Source of the DNA: Psychrobacter aestuarii | GTDB lineage: Bacteria; Pseudomonadota; Gammaproteobacteria; Pseudomonadales; Moraxellaceae | Direction: 5' to 3' | Length of the DNA stretch: 64,000 nucleotides | NCBI RefSeq assembly: GCF_904846035.1 | Contig: NZ_CAJGYT010000001.1 | Location: forward strand, 930,001 to 994,000 | Shown: positions 28,523 to 38,481 of the stretch, piece after piece | Layout: every line of letters starts with the position of its first letter | How positions within the stretch are numbered: the first letter of the stretch is position 1 | Made by a program: the position numbers and the translations under genes | The notes under the pieces: model-generated | What the model saw: only the letters and a program-made list of their open reading frames with translations | Databases searched by the model: none | Told to the model about the DNA's origin: nothing

Positions 28523-29578
28523 TTATGGATTGGTCTTGGTAATGACCTTTATCGCAGGCTTATTTTTTGCCGCCACACTTGGCATCACGCCCCATACAGG
28601 GTCGCGCAAGACGCCTTGACTCCTCACTAGGCTCAAAGACGCGCCCTCACCCTGTAACGGACGAATAAACAGCTGGCTCGTGATAGGTGCATCACTGGGT
28701 GCGCTGCTGGGCGCATCGTTTGGCGTTCGCATCGGATAGACCACATAACGGGCGCTCGGTGACAGCTTTGCGGTCTCATCCAGCCCATTGACGCCAAAAT
28801 CGGCGATCCTTGTACCTGTGCTGAGGTTCATGACCCGCGCACTACCTCCCGCCAGATAGCTCATCCGCTGTCCATCACGGCTGATACTGGGGCTGGTCGC
28901 ATAGCCGCCTGTGTCAATCTTGACGACTGTACGTGCATCACGGTCATAGCGATATATGTGCGGCTGGTTACTGACGCCTTTATCACTGACAAAGACAATG
29001 TCACCATCAGGCAGATATTTTGCCTGTAGACTCACCGACCAGTCCGTATTTATCGCGCGGTGGCGCGTGCCTGTCGCCATATCGTATTCATAAACGCGCG
29101 CCTCTCCCTCATCGCTTGAGGTATACATCAGCGTGTCATTGTCCGCAGACAGCTGCCCAGACAGATTCATTCCATCATGAGTGATGATAGGCAGCGTGCG
29201 CTCGGTCACCGTGTCATACAGATAGATTGAAGGATAGCCGCGCCCTAGCTGTGCGCTATAGGTCAGATAGCGCCCATCGTCTGACCATGCAAGGCTATAG
29301 ATACTGCCGTCTACCTCGGCATATTTATGCTTATCACTGCCATCAGGATGGATGCTATACAGCGTGGTATGCGTACCTGCGGCATCGCGCCTAGTCTCGA
29401 TATAGGCGATGCGCCCTGTACGGTCGCTTGCGTCCATTGTTTCGAGCATTGGCTTGAGCGCTGGGCTTTTCGGCGTGGGTGCTGAGCCCGTACTGGCGGC
29501 AAGGCTTTGGCAACCGCTGACACTCAATGTCATCAGCGCGCCGACCACGCAGCCAATATGGGCAGAATATCGTTTCAT
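28523..29578 (-). CDS. TolB-like beta-propeller lipoprotein
   Basis: A 351-residue lipoprotein with lipobox SVSGC (Cys at residue 23). The body carries PD40/WD40-like propeller repeats of TolB type: GRIAYIETRRDA, YSLAWSDDGRYLTYSA, GQLSADNDTLMYTSSDE, YLPDGDIVFVSDK, SPSISRDGQRMSYLA and AKLSPSARYVVYPM. It lacks the N-terminal domain of true TolB, and no tol/pal genes are nearby, so it is not the cell-division TolB. Periplasmic or outer-membrane anchored by inference. It is divergent from map. Confidence 0.85.
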   Translation of the reverse strand: MKRYSAHIGCVVGALMTLSVSGCQSLAASTGSAPTPKSPALKPMLETMDASDRTGRIAYIETRRDAAGTHTTLYSIHPDGSDKHKYAEVDGSIYSLAWSDDGRYLTYSAQLGRGYPSIYLYDTVTERTLPIITHDGMNLSGQLSADNDTLMYTSSDEGEARVYEYDMATGTRHRAINTDWSVSLQAKYLPDGDIVFVSDKGVSNQPHIYRYDRDARTVVKIDTGGYATSPSISRDGQRMSYLAGGSARVMNLSTGTRIADFGVNGLDETAKLSPSARYVVYPMRTPNDAPSSAPSDAPITSQLFIRPLQGEGASLSLVRSQGVLRDPVWGVMPSVAAKNKPAIKVITKTNP

Positions 29579-29721
29579 AACGTCTCGTATATTGACTAAA
29601 AAAGAATACTTATGTTGGTGCTCAGCCCGTCATCATAGCGCAGTTTACGCAGAAGCAAAACGCCTGTAGCGTAGGTGTGTTATAATGTGCGCACATTTCT
29701 ACATAACGACAGTACAGAACG

Positions 29722-30516
29722 ATGATGACAAAAAAATCTTTAATCCAATCGCCTGAAGCCATCGAAAAGATGCGTATTGCGGGCAAACTTGCCAGCGATG
29801 TGTTGGTCATGCTTGATCAGCACGTCAAAGTGGGCGTCAGCACCGAAGCCTTAAACCAAATTGCACACGACTATATCGTCAATGAGCAAGGCGCGATTCC
29901 TGCGCCACTCAACTACCACGGTTTTCCAAAGTCGATTTGCACCTCGGTCAATCATGTGGTCTGCCATGGTATTCCTTCTGAGAGCAAACTTTTAAAAGAC
30001 GGTGACATCATCAATATTGATGTGACGGTCATTAAAGACGGCTACTACGGCGACACCTCAAAAATGTGGGTCGTGGGCAATGGCTCCATCATGGCAGAGC
30101 GCATTTGCAAAGTGGCGCAAGATGCGCTATACGCAGGCATGAAAGTCGTTAAAGACGGCGCGCGCCTTGGTGACATTGGCGCAGCGATTCAAGAAGTCGT
30201 GGAGCCTGAACGCTTTAGCATCGTGCGTGAGTTTTGTGGTCACGGTATCAGCGATGAGTTCCACCATGAGCCGCAAGTGATGCACTACGGCAAAAAAGGC
30301 ACGGGCTTTGAGCTAAAGACGGGCATGACCTTTACCATCGAGCCGATGATTAACCAAGGCGTATGGCAGACCAAAATCTTAGGTGATGGCTGGACGGCGA
30401 TTACCAAAGACCGCAAGCTGTCGGCGCAGTGGGAGCATACGTTGGTCGTGACGGACAATGGCTGTGAGGTATTCACCACCCGTCCTGAAGAAGACTTGAG
30501 CTTTTTGACGCAGTAG
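29722..30516 (+). CDS. map: methionine aminopeptidase type I
   Basis: A 264-residue cytosolic metalloprotease that removes initiator methionine from new proteins. The five metal ligands are visible: Asp in INIDVTVIKDG and in YYGDTSKMW, His in FCGHGISDEFHHEP, Glu in TIEPMINQG and Glu in QWEHTLVVT. The length matches E. coli MetAP. The start is either ATG 29722 or the adjacent ATG 29725. It is followed by a terminator and then glnD, the same order as in Pseudomonas. Confidence 0.97.
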   Translation: MMTKKSLIQSPEAIEKMRIAGKLASDVLVMLDQHVKVGVSTEALNQIAHDYIVNEQGAIPAPLNYHGFPKSICTSVNHVVCHGIPSESKLLKDGDIINIDVTVIKDGYYGDTSKMWVVGNGSIMAERICKVAQDALYAGMKVVKDGARLGDIGAAIQEVVEPERFSIVREFCGHGISDEFHHEPQVMHYGKKGTGFELKTGMTFTIEPMINQGVWQTKILGDGWTAITKDRKLSAQWEHTLVVTDNGCEVFTTRPEEDLSFLTQ

Positions 30517-30548
30517 TTTTATCACCTTGCGTGACGCTTTTGCCTGAT

Positions 30549-30578
30549 AAAAAAGACTGCGCTTGCGGTCTTTTTTTA
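30549..30578 (+). terminator. Rho-independent terminator of map
   Basis: The hairpin GAC-GC / GC-GTC with flanking A-run and T-run (AAAAAAGAC ... GTCTTTTTTT) around a GCTT loop lies about 33 bases after the map stop. The A/T flanks could make it bidirectional. Confidence 0.85.
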
Positions 30579-30755
30579 TGCGTGCGGGCGCGCTTTTTGT
30601 TGCTGGTGATATAAATCAGGATACACCCTTGCCTTTGACGACTGCGCGTTATACTGTCATTATGCTGGTTGCCCTATTTGGCGGGTAATGGTGGTTACCG
30701 ACTGCGTTTGTTGCTGGGTTTTTGATACCTTATTTTTAACGACTGGATATTGTGC

Positions 30756-33482
30756 ATGTTTACTTGTGATGTTGCTTCGATTTATATCACGCCGCTTCCG
30801 ATGCCGCTTGGCAAGGCTGCCCATGAGAATGCGGACGCAAAGGATACGGTACTTTTGGGCATTCCTGAATGGCTGGCTTGTATCAATGATGACATCAGCC
30901 GTGCGCTTGAGCGCGGGGTCAATATTCGCCAGCTGGTGGCGGCGCGTGCCTGTGCGATTGATGACTTATTGACCGCGCTGTTTCATTGGTTTGAGCTTGA
31001 TAAAACCGAGCTTGCGTTGTTTGCCACAGGCGGCTATGGTCGCGGCGAGCTGTCGTTGTATTCTGACATTGATATTTTGCTGCTCTCGCCTGACGTCATT
31101 GATGATGAGGTGGGCGCAAAGATTGACAAGCTGGTGGCGATACTCTGGGATGTGGGGCTTGAGCCTGCCTTGTCCGTGCGCAGTGTCAATGACTGCCTAG
31201 AAGCGGCGCACGACCACACCATCGCCAGCGCCTTGCTAGAAGCGCGCATCATCACAGGCAATGAAACACTGCAAGACGTGCCGTGTGAACTGGTCAACGA
31301 GCTGTGGTCGCAGCGCACGTTTTATGACGTCAAGATTGAAGAGGCACGCGTCCGCTACTTGCAGCACCACGCCACCGAGTACAATCTAGAGCCGAACATC
31401 AAAACCGCGCCTGGCGGGCTGCGCGACATTCATATCATCGGCTGGGTGACCAAGCGCTATTTTCGCGTGGGCAAGCTGTATGATTTGGTGCAGCAAGACT
31501 TTTTGACCGAAAAAGAATTCGATGAGTTGAGCTTTGCTGAGGGCTATTTGTGGCAGATTCGCCATTATTTGCATGAGCTGACAGGACGCAACGAAAACCG
31601 CCTGCTCTTTGATTATCAGCGTGAGATTGCCCAGCGTATGGGCTATGAGCCGCAGCCAGACGATGACCCGAATGCGGCGGTTGAACGCTTTATGCGCGAT
31701 TATTATCGCTGTGCGATGCAGATATCGACGCTCTCTGAGATGCTGATTAACCACTATTACGAGACCATCATCGAGCCGCAACTGCCCGATGCTGAGCGTC
31801 CCAAAACCCAAAGCTTAACCGCACATTTTAATCAGATTGGCAATCAGATTGCGATGGCGCACCACCGCGTGTTTGCGCAGCATCCTGATGCGATACTTGA
31901 GATGTTTTTGCTGATGGGTCAGCACGGACTCAAAAACATCCGCACCCATACCCTGCGCGCACTAAAAATCGCCGCACGCGGGATTGACCAAGCCTACCGC
32001 GACAATCCGCAGCATCAAGCGCTGTTTTTGGCCAATTTAAAAGAACAAAACTATCTGTTTCACCGCCTGCGCGCGATGAACCGTTATGGCGTGCTCGGCA
32101 ACTACATCCCCGCCTTTGCGCAGGTCACAGGCTTGATGCAGTACGACCTCTTTCACCGCTACACGGTCGATGCGCACACGCTGTTTTTGATTCGTATTTT
32201 GCACCGATTCTTAGATGACAACTACCGCCAAAACTTCCCGCTGGTCAGTGCGATTTTTCAGCGCATTGAGCGTAAAGAGATTTTGGTACTCGCAGCGATG
32301 TTCCATGACATTGCCAAAGGACGCGGCGGCAATCACAGCGAGCTTGGGCAGTCTGAGGCGATTAGCTTTTGTGTGGCGCATGGTATGAGCACTGCCGATG
32401 CCAACTTGGTCGGCTGGCTCACGCGCTATCATTTGCTCATGTCGATGACCGCGCAGAAAAAAGACATCTCAGACCCTGAGGTGGTGACTGAGTTTGCCAA
32501 TCTGGTGGGCAACGTCACGCACCTAAACCATCTGTACGTGCTGACAGTGGCGGATATGAACGCCACCAATGCCCAGCTATGGAACAGCTGGCGCGCCACC
32601 TTAATGAAACAGCTGTATTCACAAACGCGCCGCATTTTGCGGGCAGACATTGACGCGCCGACCAACCGCCAAGATATGATTAGCGCCACCCGCGCTCAGG
32701 CGCTTGAGATGCTTGACAGTGTGGACAATCAGCACATGAACCGTGAAGAAGTGCTGGCGCTGTGGGAAGACTTGGGCGATGAGTACTTTTTGCGTGAGAT
32801 TACCGAAGATATTTTGTGGCATACCGAGGCGATTTTGAACCATCCGCCCATTGGACGTGCCTCTACCGCAGACAGCCCGCCGCTTGTGGTATTGCGCGAG
32901 CATCGCGAACTGGCGCTCGATGCGGTACAGGTCTTTGTATACACCCAAGACCAAGCGAACCTGTTTGCGGTGACCATGGCGGTCTTTGACCAGATGAACC
33001 TTGACGTTTTGGACGCACGCATCATCACCGCCACACGCGACTTTGCGCTCGACTCTTACGTGCTGCTCGACCGTAGCGGCACCTTGCTTGCGGACGTTGA
33101 CCGTCAAGAAGAGCTAAAAGCGCGGCTGATTGAGGCGTTTAAAAATCCCGATTCGCCCAAGCTGACCAACAAGCGAATGCCGCGCCAGCTGCGCCATTTT
33201 GATGTGCCGACCAAGATCAGCTTTCAGTTTAATGAGGCAGCCAATCAGCACGTGATGACCTTGCAAGCGCTTGACCAACCAGGGTTACTTGCGCGGGTCG
33301 GACAGGTGTTTTTGCGTCAAAACATCGAGGTACACGCAGCCCGCATCACCACGCTTGGCGAGCGCGCGGAGGATATGTTCTATATCAGTGACCAAGAAGA
33401 CAAGCCGTTGTCCGAGGACAAGCTGGTGACGCTCAAAGCGGCGCTCAAAGACTGCTTGAGCATGCCAAAAGAAGGACAATAA
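30756..33482 (+). CDS. glnD: bifunctional uridylyltransferase/uridylyl-removing enzyme of PII
   Basis: A 908-residue cytosolic nitrogen sensor that uridylylates and deuridylylates PII proteins. The nucleotidyltransferase motif GGYGRGELSLYSDIDIL lies at about residues 91-107; a PII-UTase linker domain follows; the HD phosphohydrolase motif MFHDIAKGRGGNHSELG is near 515; and two C-terminal ACT domains (about 710-790 and 820-900) bind glutamine. The length matches GlnD of other gammaproteobacteria. The ATG at 30756 is preferred to a TTG two codons upstream. Neighbouring map and dapC give the same order as in Pseudomonas. Confidence 0.97.
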   Translation: MFTCDVASIYITPLPMPLGKAAHENADAKDTVLLGIPEWLACINDDISRALERGVNIRQLVAARACAIDDLLTALFHWFELDKTELALFATGGYGRGELSLYSDIDILLLSPDVIDDEVGAKIDKLVAILWDVGLEPALSVRSVNDCLEAAHDHTIASALLEARIITGNETLQDVPCELVNELWSQRTFYDVKIEEARVRYLQHHATEYNLEPNIKTAPGGLRDIHIIGWVTKRYFRVGKLYDLVQQDFLTEKEFDELSFAEGYLWQIRHYLHELTGRNENRLLFDYQREIAQRMGYEPQPDDDPNAAVERFMRDYYRCAMQISTLSEMLINHYYETIIEPQLPDAERPKTQSLTAHFNQIGNQIAMAHHRVFAQHPDAILEMFLLMGQHGLKNIRTHTLRALKIAARGIDQAYRDNPQHQALFLANLKEQNYLFHRLRAMNRYGVLGNYIPAFAQVTGLMQYDLFHRYTVDAHTLFLIRILHRFLDDNYRQNFPLVSAIFQRIERKEILVLAAMFHDIAKGRGGNHSELGQSEAISFCVAHGMSTADANLVGWLTRYHLLMSMTAQKKDISDPEVVTEFANLVGNVTHLNHLYVLTVADMNATNAQLWNSWRATLMKQLYSQTRRILRADIDAPTNRQDMISATRAQALEMLDSVDNQHMNREEVLALWEDLGDEYFLREITEDILWHTEAILNHPPIGRASTADSPPLVVLREHRELALDAVQVFVYTQDQANLFAVTMAVFDQMNLDVLDARIITATRDFALDSYVLLDRSGTLLADVDRQEELKARLIEAFKNPDSPKLTNKRMPRQLRHFDVPTKISFQFNEAANQHVMTLQALDQPGLLARVGQVFLRQNIEVHAARITTLGERAEDMFYISDQEDKPLSEDKLVTLKAALKDCLSMPKEGQ

Positions 33483-33488
33483 AACGCA

Positions 33489-33521
33489 AGTAGCGGGGCC
33501 ATAAGTGATGGTCGCGCTACT
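33489..33521. terminator. hairpin between convergent glnD and membrane-protein gene
   Basis: The inverted repeat AGTAGCG / CGCTACT spans the 41-base gap between two converging stop codons. The T-run is weak on either side (TTTTA on the minus strand), so termination is plausible but not certain. Confidence 0.4.
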
Positions 33522-33523
33522 GG

Positions 33524-34141
33524 TTACGACAAAATGCTTTTGTAGACAATCTTGCTGGCACTGGCCGCCAAGTCGTCGTTTGCCAGCTCCAGCGGCAGCG
33601 CGTAGATGTCCGCCTGCTGCTGGGCAAGGAGCAATCGCCCTGCCTCGACCTCTTTTTGTAGCAGCTGCTGCAAGCTGATCAGATGCAGCTCGCCATGATA
33701 GCGCTCATAGATACCTTGTAACGAGATGGGCGCATGCGCGTGAATGTCAGGAAACAGGCTGTCTGCGGCAAGAATATACATCTCTTGCAGTGCCTCTTCG
33801 CTCACGACCGCCGCGCTGTCGATACGGTCTTGCATGGTGGCGGCAAAGCGGGACTTGTAGAGCAGCAATGCCAAGAACAACAGCGTCTGCACCACAAACA
33901 CCACCGCATAGCTCCACAGATTCACCGACCCTTGTATCCAGCGATTGATGAGCATCATCACAATGGCAATCAGCACATAGCCGACCAGTTGCCACAGCAC
34001 CCACATCATAAAGCTGTTTTCCCCGAACCAAAACATATGACGCTCTTTGAGCTTTATCAAGCGCTGACGCGAGCGCCACCAATAACGCTCACGACGCTTT
34101 AGCTGCTGATAAAACTCTGCACGCGTATCATCAAAAAACAT
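33524..34141 (-). CDS. membrane protein of unknown function
   Basis: A 205-residue protein that I do not recognise. A basic N-terminal helix (residues 1-36, with QQLKRRERYWWRSRQRLIKL) precedes two transmembrane segments at about 45-66 and 75-95, and then a soluble C-terminal domain rich in Leu, Gln and Ala with HLISLQQLLQKEVEAGRLLLAQQQ in the middle. It sits between glnD and dapC in opposite orientation. The composition matches its neighbours, so there is no sign of recent transfer. Confidence 0.7.
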   Translation of the reverse strand: MFFDDTRAEFYQQLKRRERYWWRSRQRLIKLKERHMFWFGENSFMMWVLWQLVGYVLIAIVMMLINRWIQGSVNLWSYAVVFVVQTLLFLALLLYKSRFAATMQDRIDSAAVVSEEALQEMYILAADSLFPDIHAHAPISLQGIYERYHGELHLISLQQLLQKEVEAGRLLLAQQQADIYALPLELANDDLAASASKIVYKSILS

Positions 34142-34452
34142 AAGTTATCCATCATTTTGGTGCTGACTTATCGCGTCACGCTGGCAGTTGGGTATGGTGG
34201 TTGTCGTCCGTGGGCGCTTGGGGGTAGACATGCCTTGTATTGACGCATATCCCTAACGGCGCGCAAGCCTTGTTGGCTTGTTTGGCGACATCATTGGGGG
34301 CAATACAAAAAATACAGGCAGGCGATAGACTCAGGCGCGAGAAGAAAAAGACAAAAAATAAGAGAAGTGCTACACTGCCTAATTATCGTAGTTCGTTATG
34401 ACTTCGTGTCATTCATCCATTTTATCATTCATCTATTATAGTTACCCTGCTT
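34142..34452. promoter_or_regulatory. divergent control region upstream of dapC
   Basis: About 310 bases between two divergent genes. No tRNA, riboswitch or clear hairpin was seen. It must hold the dapC promoter. Confidence 0.4.
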
Positions 34453-35658
34453 ATGAATCACAACTTAACCCATTTGCATCCTTACCCATTTGCCAAAATG
34501 AGCGCCCTTCTGGCCAATAGCACGCCAGCGGCTGACTATACTGAGATTAAACTGGGGATTGGTGAGCCAAAACATGAGCCGCCTGCCTTTGTTATGGACG
34601 AATTACGCGAAAACTTGGACAAACTATGCCATTATCCGACCACCTCTGGAACGTTTGCGCTGCGCCAAGCCATCGCGCACTGGCTTGAGAGACGGTTTTT
34701 CTTGCAGCACCTTGATGCGAATACCGAAGTCTTACCCGTCATGGGCACGCGTGAGGCGATTTTTAGCTTTGTACAAGCGGCGGTCGACAGCCGCCCCGAA
34801 GAGCGTCCTGTGGTGGTGATGCCCAATCCTTTTTACCAAATTTATGAAGGCGCGGCGATACTTGCCAATGCCGATTGCCACTTTGTGCCTTGCACGGCGG
34901 ACAATGGCTATAAGGGCGACTATAACGCTGTGCATGAATCGGTGTGGCAGGCGGCACAGATGGTGTTCGTCTGTAGCCCCAACAACCCCACAGGCGCGGT
35001 GATGGACATGGGCGACTGGGAAGATTTGCTGCGTTTGTCTGACAAGTACGACTTTATCATTGCCAGTGACGAGTGCTACAGCGAGCTGTATTTTGATGAC
35101 GCGCCGATTGGTCTGTTGCAAGCGTGTAGCGCCTTGGGTCGCGATGACTTTAAAAACTGCGTGGTGTTCCACTCACTCTCTAAGCGCTCAAACTTGCCCG
35201 GGCTACGCTCAGGTTTTATCGCAGGCGATGCCAACTTGTTAAAAGCTTACTTGCAGTACCGCACCTATCAAGGCTGCGCCATGCCCATTCCGCATCAGCT
35301 CGCCTCTATCAAGGCGTGGGAAGATGAGACGCATGTTGCGCACAACCGCAGCTTATACCAGCAAAAATTTGCGCTGTGGATGAGCGAGCTTGGTGAGCAG
35401 CTTGAGCTGCGTATGCCTGAAGCGGGTTTTTATCTGTGGGTCAAAGCGCCTGCACAGTTCGATGGTGATGACGGAACCTTTGTCAAAGCCTTGTATGAAA
35501 ATGTGAATATCCATGCCTTAGCAGGGCGTTATCTGTCGCGCGAGGTCGACGGTCACAACCCAGGCGCAGGCTATGTGCGTCTTGCCTTGGTCGCGAGTAT
35601 GGAAGAGAACCTAGAGGCCATCGCCCGTATCCGCCAGCTGTTAGACAGCGCGGTGTAA
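34453..35658 (+). CDS. dapC: succinyldiaminopimelate transaminase
   Basis: A 401-residue PLP-dependent aminotransferase (fold type I) of the lysine and peptidoglycan precursor pathway, converting N-succinyl-2-amino-6-ketopimelate to N-succinyl-LL-diaminopimelate. Visible motifs: EIKLGIGEPKHEPP at the start, CSPNNPTGAVMD (about 176), ASDECYSELYFDD (about 204-216) and the PLP lysine in HSLSKRSNLPGLRSGF (Lys near 245), with RLALVA near the C terminus. Its place after map-glnD matches dapC of Pseudomonas, which supports this substrate over other class I aminotransferases. Confidence 0.92.
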   Translation: MNHNLTHLHPYPFAKMSALLANSTPAADYTEIKLGIGEPKHEPPAFVMDELRENLDKLCHYPTTSGTFALRQAIAHWLERRFFLQHLDANTEVLPVMGTREAIFSFVQAAVDSRPEERPVVVMPNPFYQIYEGAAILANADCHFVPCTADNGYKGDYNAVHESVWQAAQMVFVCSPNNPTGAVMDMGDWEDLLRLSDKYDFIIASDECYSELYFDDAPIGLLQACSALGRDDFKNCVVFHSLSKRSNLPGLRSGFIAGDANLLKAYLQYRTYQGCAMPIPHQLASIKAWEDETHVAHNRSLYQQKFALWMSELGEQLELRMPEAGFYLWVKAPAQFDGDDGTFVKALYENVNIHALAGRYLSREVDGHNPGAGYVRLALVASMEENLEAIARIRQLLDSAV

Positions 35659-35752
35659 CGCCGCCACTTTCTTTGCTGTCTTGGCATGGCGCTGGTATGC
35701 AGGGTGATGGTGATTGCCGTTATCCTGCGTGAGTGATGAAAAGGACCATGCC

Positions 35753-37663
35753 ATGCCTTATATTGATTTTCATCAGCCGCCCTTTGATGTGCTCAGCATC
35801 GCAGAGCGGCAAAGCCTAAAAAAACACACCCAAGTGCGCTATTTGGCAGCGCCGTCTACCCTGCCCGATAGCGATTACGACAGCTTTTTTTTGGTGCTAA
35901 AAGGGCGCATCCAGCAGCAGCTGGGTGATGACGTTATCAGCACCTATTTGGGTGCCAATCACTTATCAGCAGGCGATACCCACGACTGGTTTGACGCGCG
36001 GCGACGCCCTGAGCCGTCATCGGACACGCATGCGCAGCCTGCGCCCGCGTATACCTACCACGCCAGTGAAGACACGCTGCTATTGCAAGTGACGGGCAGC
36101 GCCATCGACCGCTTGGTGGCGCAAAACCATCTGGTGCGTACCATGCTCTCGGACAACCTCTCTGAGCGGCTCTATGCCTTGCAGCAGCGGCGCAGCCCTC
36201 GCAGCCAAGCATCAGACAAAGGGCAGCAAGAGGTTCAGCACATCTTGCTCCAGCCCATCACCGCCATCCCACTACTGCCCGTACAGCAGCTGCCCGCCAC
36301 TGCAAGTCTTGCCGAAGGCGCGCAGGTGATGATTGAGGCAGGACTCAAGCACGTGCTGATTCAGCCGCCGCAATCACACAGCAAAACCAACAGCGCCTCC
36401 GAGCTTGGCATACTCACCGACACCGACATCTGCCGCGCGGTCAGCGAGCATGCCGACATGCGCACCACTGCCTGCTGCGCGTACGCAAGCTTTGATTTGC
36501 GCACCCTCACCACCGAGCACGATGTGGGCGATGCGCTGCTGGCGATGACCCGCTACCGTGTGCACCGCCTGCCTGTGATTGATGCCAAAGGGCACGTCAC
36601 TGGTATCCTTGGGCAAAGTCAGCTGCTGGCACATATCAGCCATCACTCACAGCTCATCAGCGTACAGATTACCCAAGCGCACGATATTGACAGTCTGGGT
36701 GTGGCGGTCGATGCCATCGGGCGCTATATCCGTATGCAGCAGCAACAAGGGGTCAAGGTCGCCATCATCAGCCGTATGGTGCAGACGCTAAACGCGCACG
36801 TATTTACCAAGCTGTGGCAACTGACCGTGCCTGACGCGCTGTTTCGGCGCAGTTGCTTGATTGTCATGGGCTCTGAGGGGCGCGGTGAGCAAATCATGCG
36901 CACCGACCAAGACAACGCCTTAATCCTAGAAGACGGCTACACCTACCCCAATATTGAGCAATACTGTGCGCGCTTTAACCAAGCGCTAAGCACCCTTGGC
37001 TATCCGCTGTGCGATGGCAACATCATGATGCAAAACCCCTTATGGCGGCAGTCGATAAGTGATTTTAAAAAACAAATCAGCGCTTGGTTTGCAGGGCGGG
37101 ACGCAATGAGTGGCATCTATCTGTCAGCGCTCCTTGATGCCGAGTACGTCTGCGGGGCAGAGCATTTGCTGACTGAGCTGCGCGCGCACCTGATACACGC
37201 GCATCGCCAAGCCGACCCCATGTTCGTGCGTCAGTTTGCACGCGCGGCATTGCAATTTGGTGAGATCAATCAGTGGTGGCAACGGTTTGCGCCGCTGCTT
37301 GGCAAAACCCATGCCTCAGACATTGACCTAAAAAAGGCAGGCATCTTTCCGCTGGTGCATGGCATTCGCACGCTGGCATTAGAGCATGACATTGTCGCCA
37401 CGCCCAGCACCAAAGACCGCTTAAAAGCCTTGGTACAACAAGGCGTGCTGACCGCTGAGCGCGCTGAGACGTTGGGTAAAGTGCTCGAATTTTTTATGGC
37501 GCAGCGCCTTGCCGTCGCCTTGTCCACCCAAGACCGACACGCGCGTGAGGTCAACCCAAACACGCTATCGGCACTGGAGCGCGATGTGTTAAAAGAATGT
37601 CTGGCGGTGGTCAAGCGCTTTAAAACCGAGCTGCGCCAGCGCTATCAGCTGGAAGTGATATAA
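35753..37663 (+). CDS. CBS/DUF294 nucleotidyltransferase-like signalling protein
   Basis: A 636-residue cytosolic protein. An N-terminal cyclic-nucleotide-binding-like domain (about 1-145), a CBS pair (about 175-310; LGILTDTDICRAV, then VHRLPVIDAKGHVTGILGQSQLL), a DUF294 putative nucleotidyltransferase (about 340-480, MGSEGRGEQIMRTDQDNALI near 373) and its DUF294 C-terminal substrate domain follow in order. ATG 35753 has AAAAGGACC upstream; a TTG-started longer frame is rejected. The exonuclease-like gene begins 20 bases after its stop; the same pair occurs next to acs or actP acetate genes in other gammaproteobacteria. Likely a signalling or regulatory protein. Confidence 0.88.
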   Translation: MPYIDFHQPPFDVLSIAERQSLKKHTQVRYLAAPSTLPDSDYDSFFLVLKGRIQQQLGDDVISTYLGANHLSAGDTHDWFDARRRPEPSSDTHAQPAPAYTYHASEDTLLLQVTGSAIDRLVAQNHLVRTMLSDNLSERLYALQQRRSPRSQASDKGQQEVQHILLQPITAIPLLPVQQLPATASLAEGAQVMIEAGLKHVLIQPPQSHSKTNSASELGILTDTDICRAVSEHADMRTTACCAYASFDLRTLTTEHDVGDALLAMTRYRVHRLPVIDAKGHVTGILGQSQLLAHISHHSQLISVQITQAHDIDSLGVAVDAIGRYIRMQQQQGVKVAIISRMVQTLNAHVFTKLWQLTVPDALFRRSCLIVMGSEGRGEQIMRTDQDNALILEDGYTYPNIEQYCARFNQALSTLGYPLCDGNIMMQNPLWRQSISDFKKQISAWFAGRDAMSGIYLSALLDAEYVCGAEHLLTELRAHLIHAHRQADPMFVRQFARAALQFGEINQWWQRFAPLLGKTHASDIDLKKAGIFPLVHGIRTLALEHDIVATPSTKDRLKALVQQGVLTAERAETLGKVLEFFMAQRLAVALSTQDRHAREVNPNTLSALERDVLKECLAVVKRFKTELRQRYQLEVI

Positions 37664-37683
37664 CCACGCGCGGGGGATGAGGC

Positions 37684-38301
37684 ATGTCTGTGATACATCA
37701 GCTAAAACGGCAGTGGCAACGGCGCAAGCTGACGCGTGATGGGCTGGAGTACTTGTTTGCGCCGCCGTATGCTGGCGAATGGGTGGCGATTGACTGCGAG
37801 ATGAGCGGGCTCAATCCCAAACGCCATCACCTCTTATCCATCGCCGCCATCCATATCAATCACAATCATATCGATACGGGCAACGGACTGCACCTGATAT
37901 GCAAGCCGCCTGTGCCGCCCACCTCGGACAGTATTGTCATCCACGGGCTGCGCGGGGTCGATGTGGCGCAGGGCATGGACTACGACGCCATGTTGGCACT
38001 GCTGCTACCGTTCATTGGCAATCGTCCTATCGTGGGCTTTTGTCCCCTGCTCGACATGGCGTTTTTAAATCCTTTAGTAAAAAATTATATGGGTACGCCG
38101 CTGCCTAACGAGGTGATAGACATCCGCGCGCTGTACAGTCGGCGTACGGGCAATCGCACCGAGGGCGTTTTAAGTCCCGACCAGCACCTATCGGCTATCT
38201 TGGCGCATTTTGACATTCCCTATGTCGAGACGCACAACGCCTTTGACGATGCGCTGATGACGGCGATGGCGTTTTTGCATTTAAAGCGGGTTCGGGGGTG
38301 A
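37684..38301 (+). CDS. DnaQ-like 3'-5' exonuclease
   Basis: A 205-residue DEDDh-family exonuclease. Exo I is WVAIDCEMSGL (Asp and Glu at about 38 and 40), Exo II is around GFCPLLDMAFLN, and Exo III is THNAFDDALMTAMAF with the catalytic His and Asp. It is the second gene of the CBS/DUF294 pair. Stand-alone proteins of this type are annotated as DNA polymerase III epsilon-like, but their role next to CBS/DUF294 proteins is not proofreading in any established way. ATG 37684 is preceded by GGGGGATGAGGC. Confidence 0.9.
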   Translation: MSVIHQLKRQWQRRKLTRDGLEYLFAPPYAGEWVAIDCEMSGLNPKRHHLLSIAAIHINHNHIDTGNGLHLICKPPVPPTSDSIVIHGLRGVDVAQGMDYDAMLALLLPFIGNRPIVGFCPLLDMAFLNPLVKNYMGTPLPNEVIDIRALYSRRTGNRTEGVLSPDQHLSAILAHFDIPYVETHNAFDDALMTAMAFLHLKRVRG

Positions 38302-38481
38302 GGGTTTTGAAGTTTATAGTCAAACATAAGTTTTTATCGCATAAAACAGACATCACACCCGCATCAACATCACTAAGACCCTCTCAGCCATTTAGATTTT
38401 AGATACGCATCACCTCTTTTCTTATCCTCCTAATGTGCTAATCTGCTCCGCGACTTGTGCGATGAATCTAGTGAGTGTGTT

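Noticed and set aside
28523..29578. True TolB of the Tol-Pal system
   Set aside because: The protein is a lipoprotein, lacks the N-terminal TolB domain, and no tolQRA or pal genes are adjacent.
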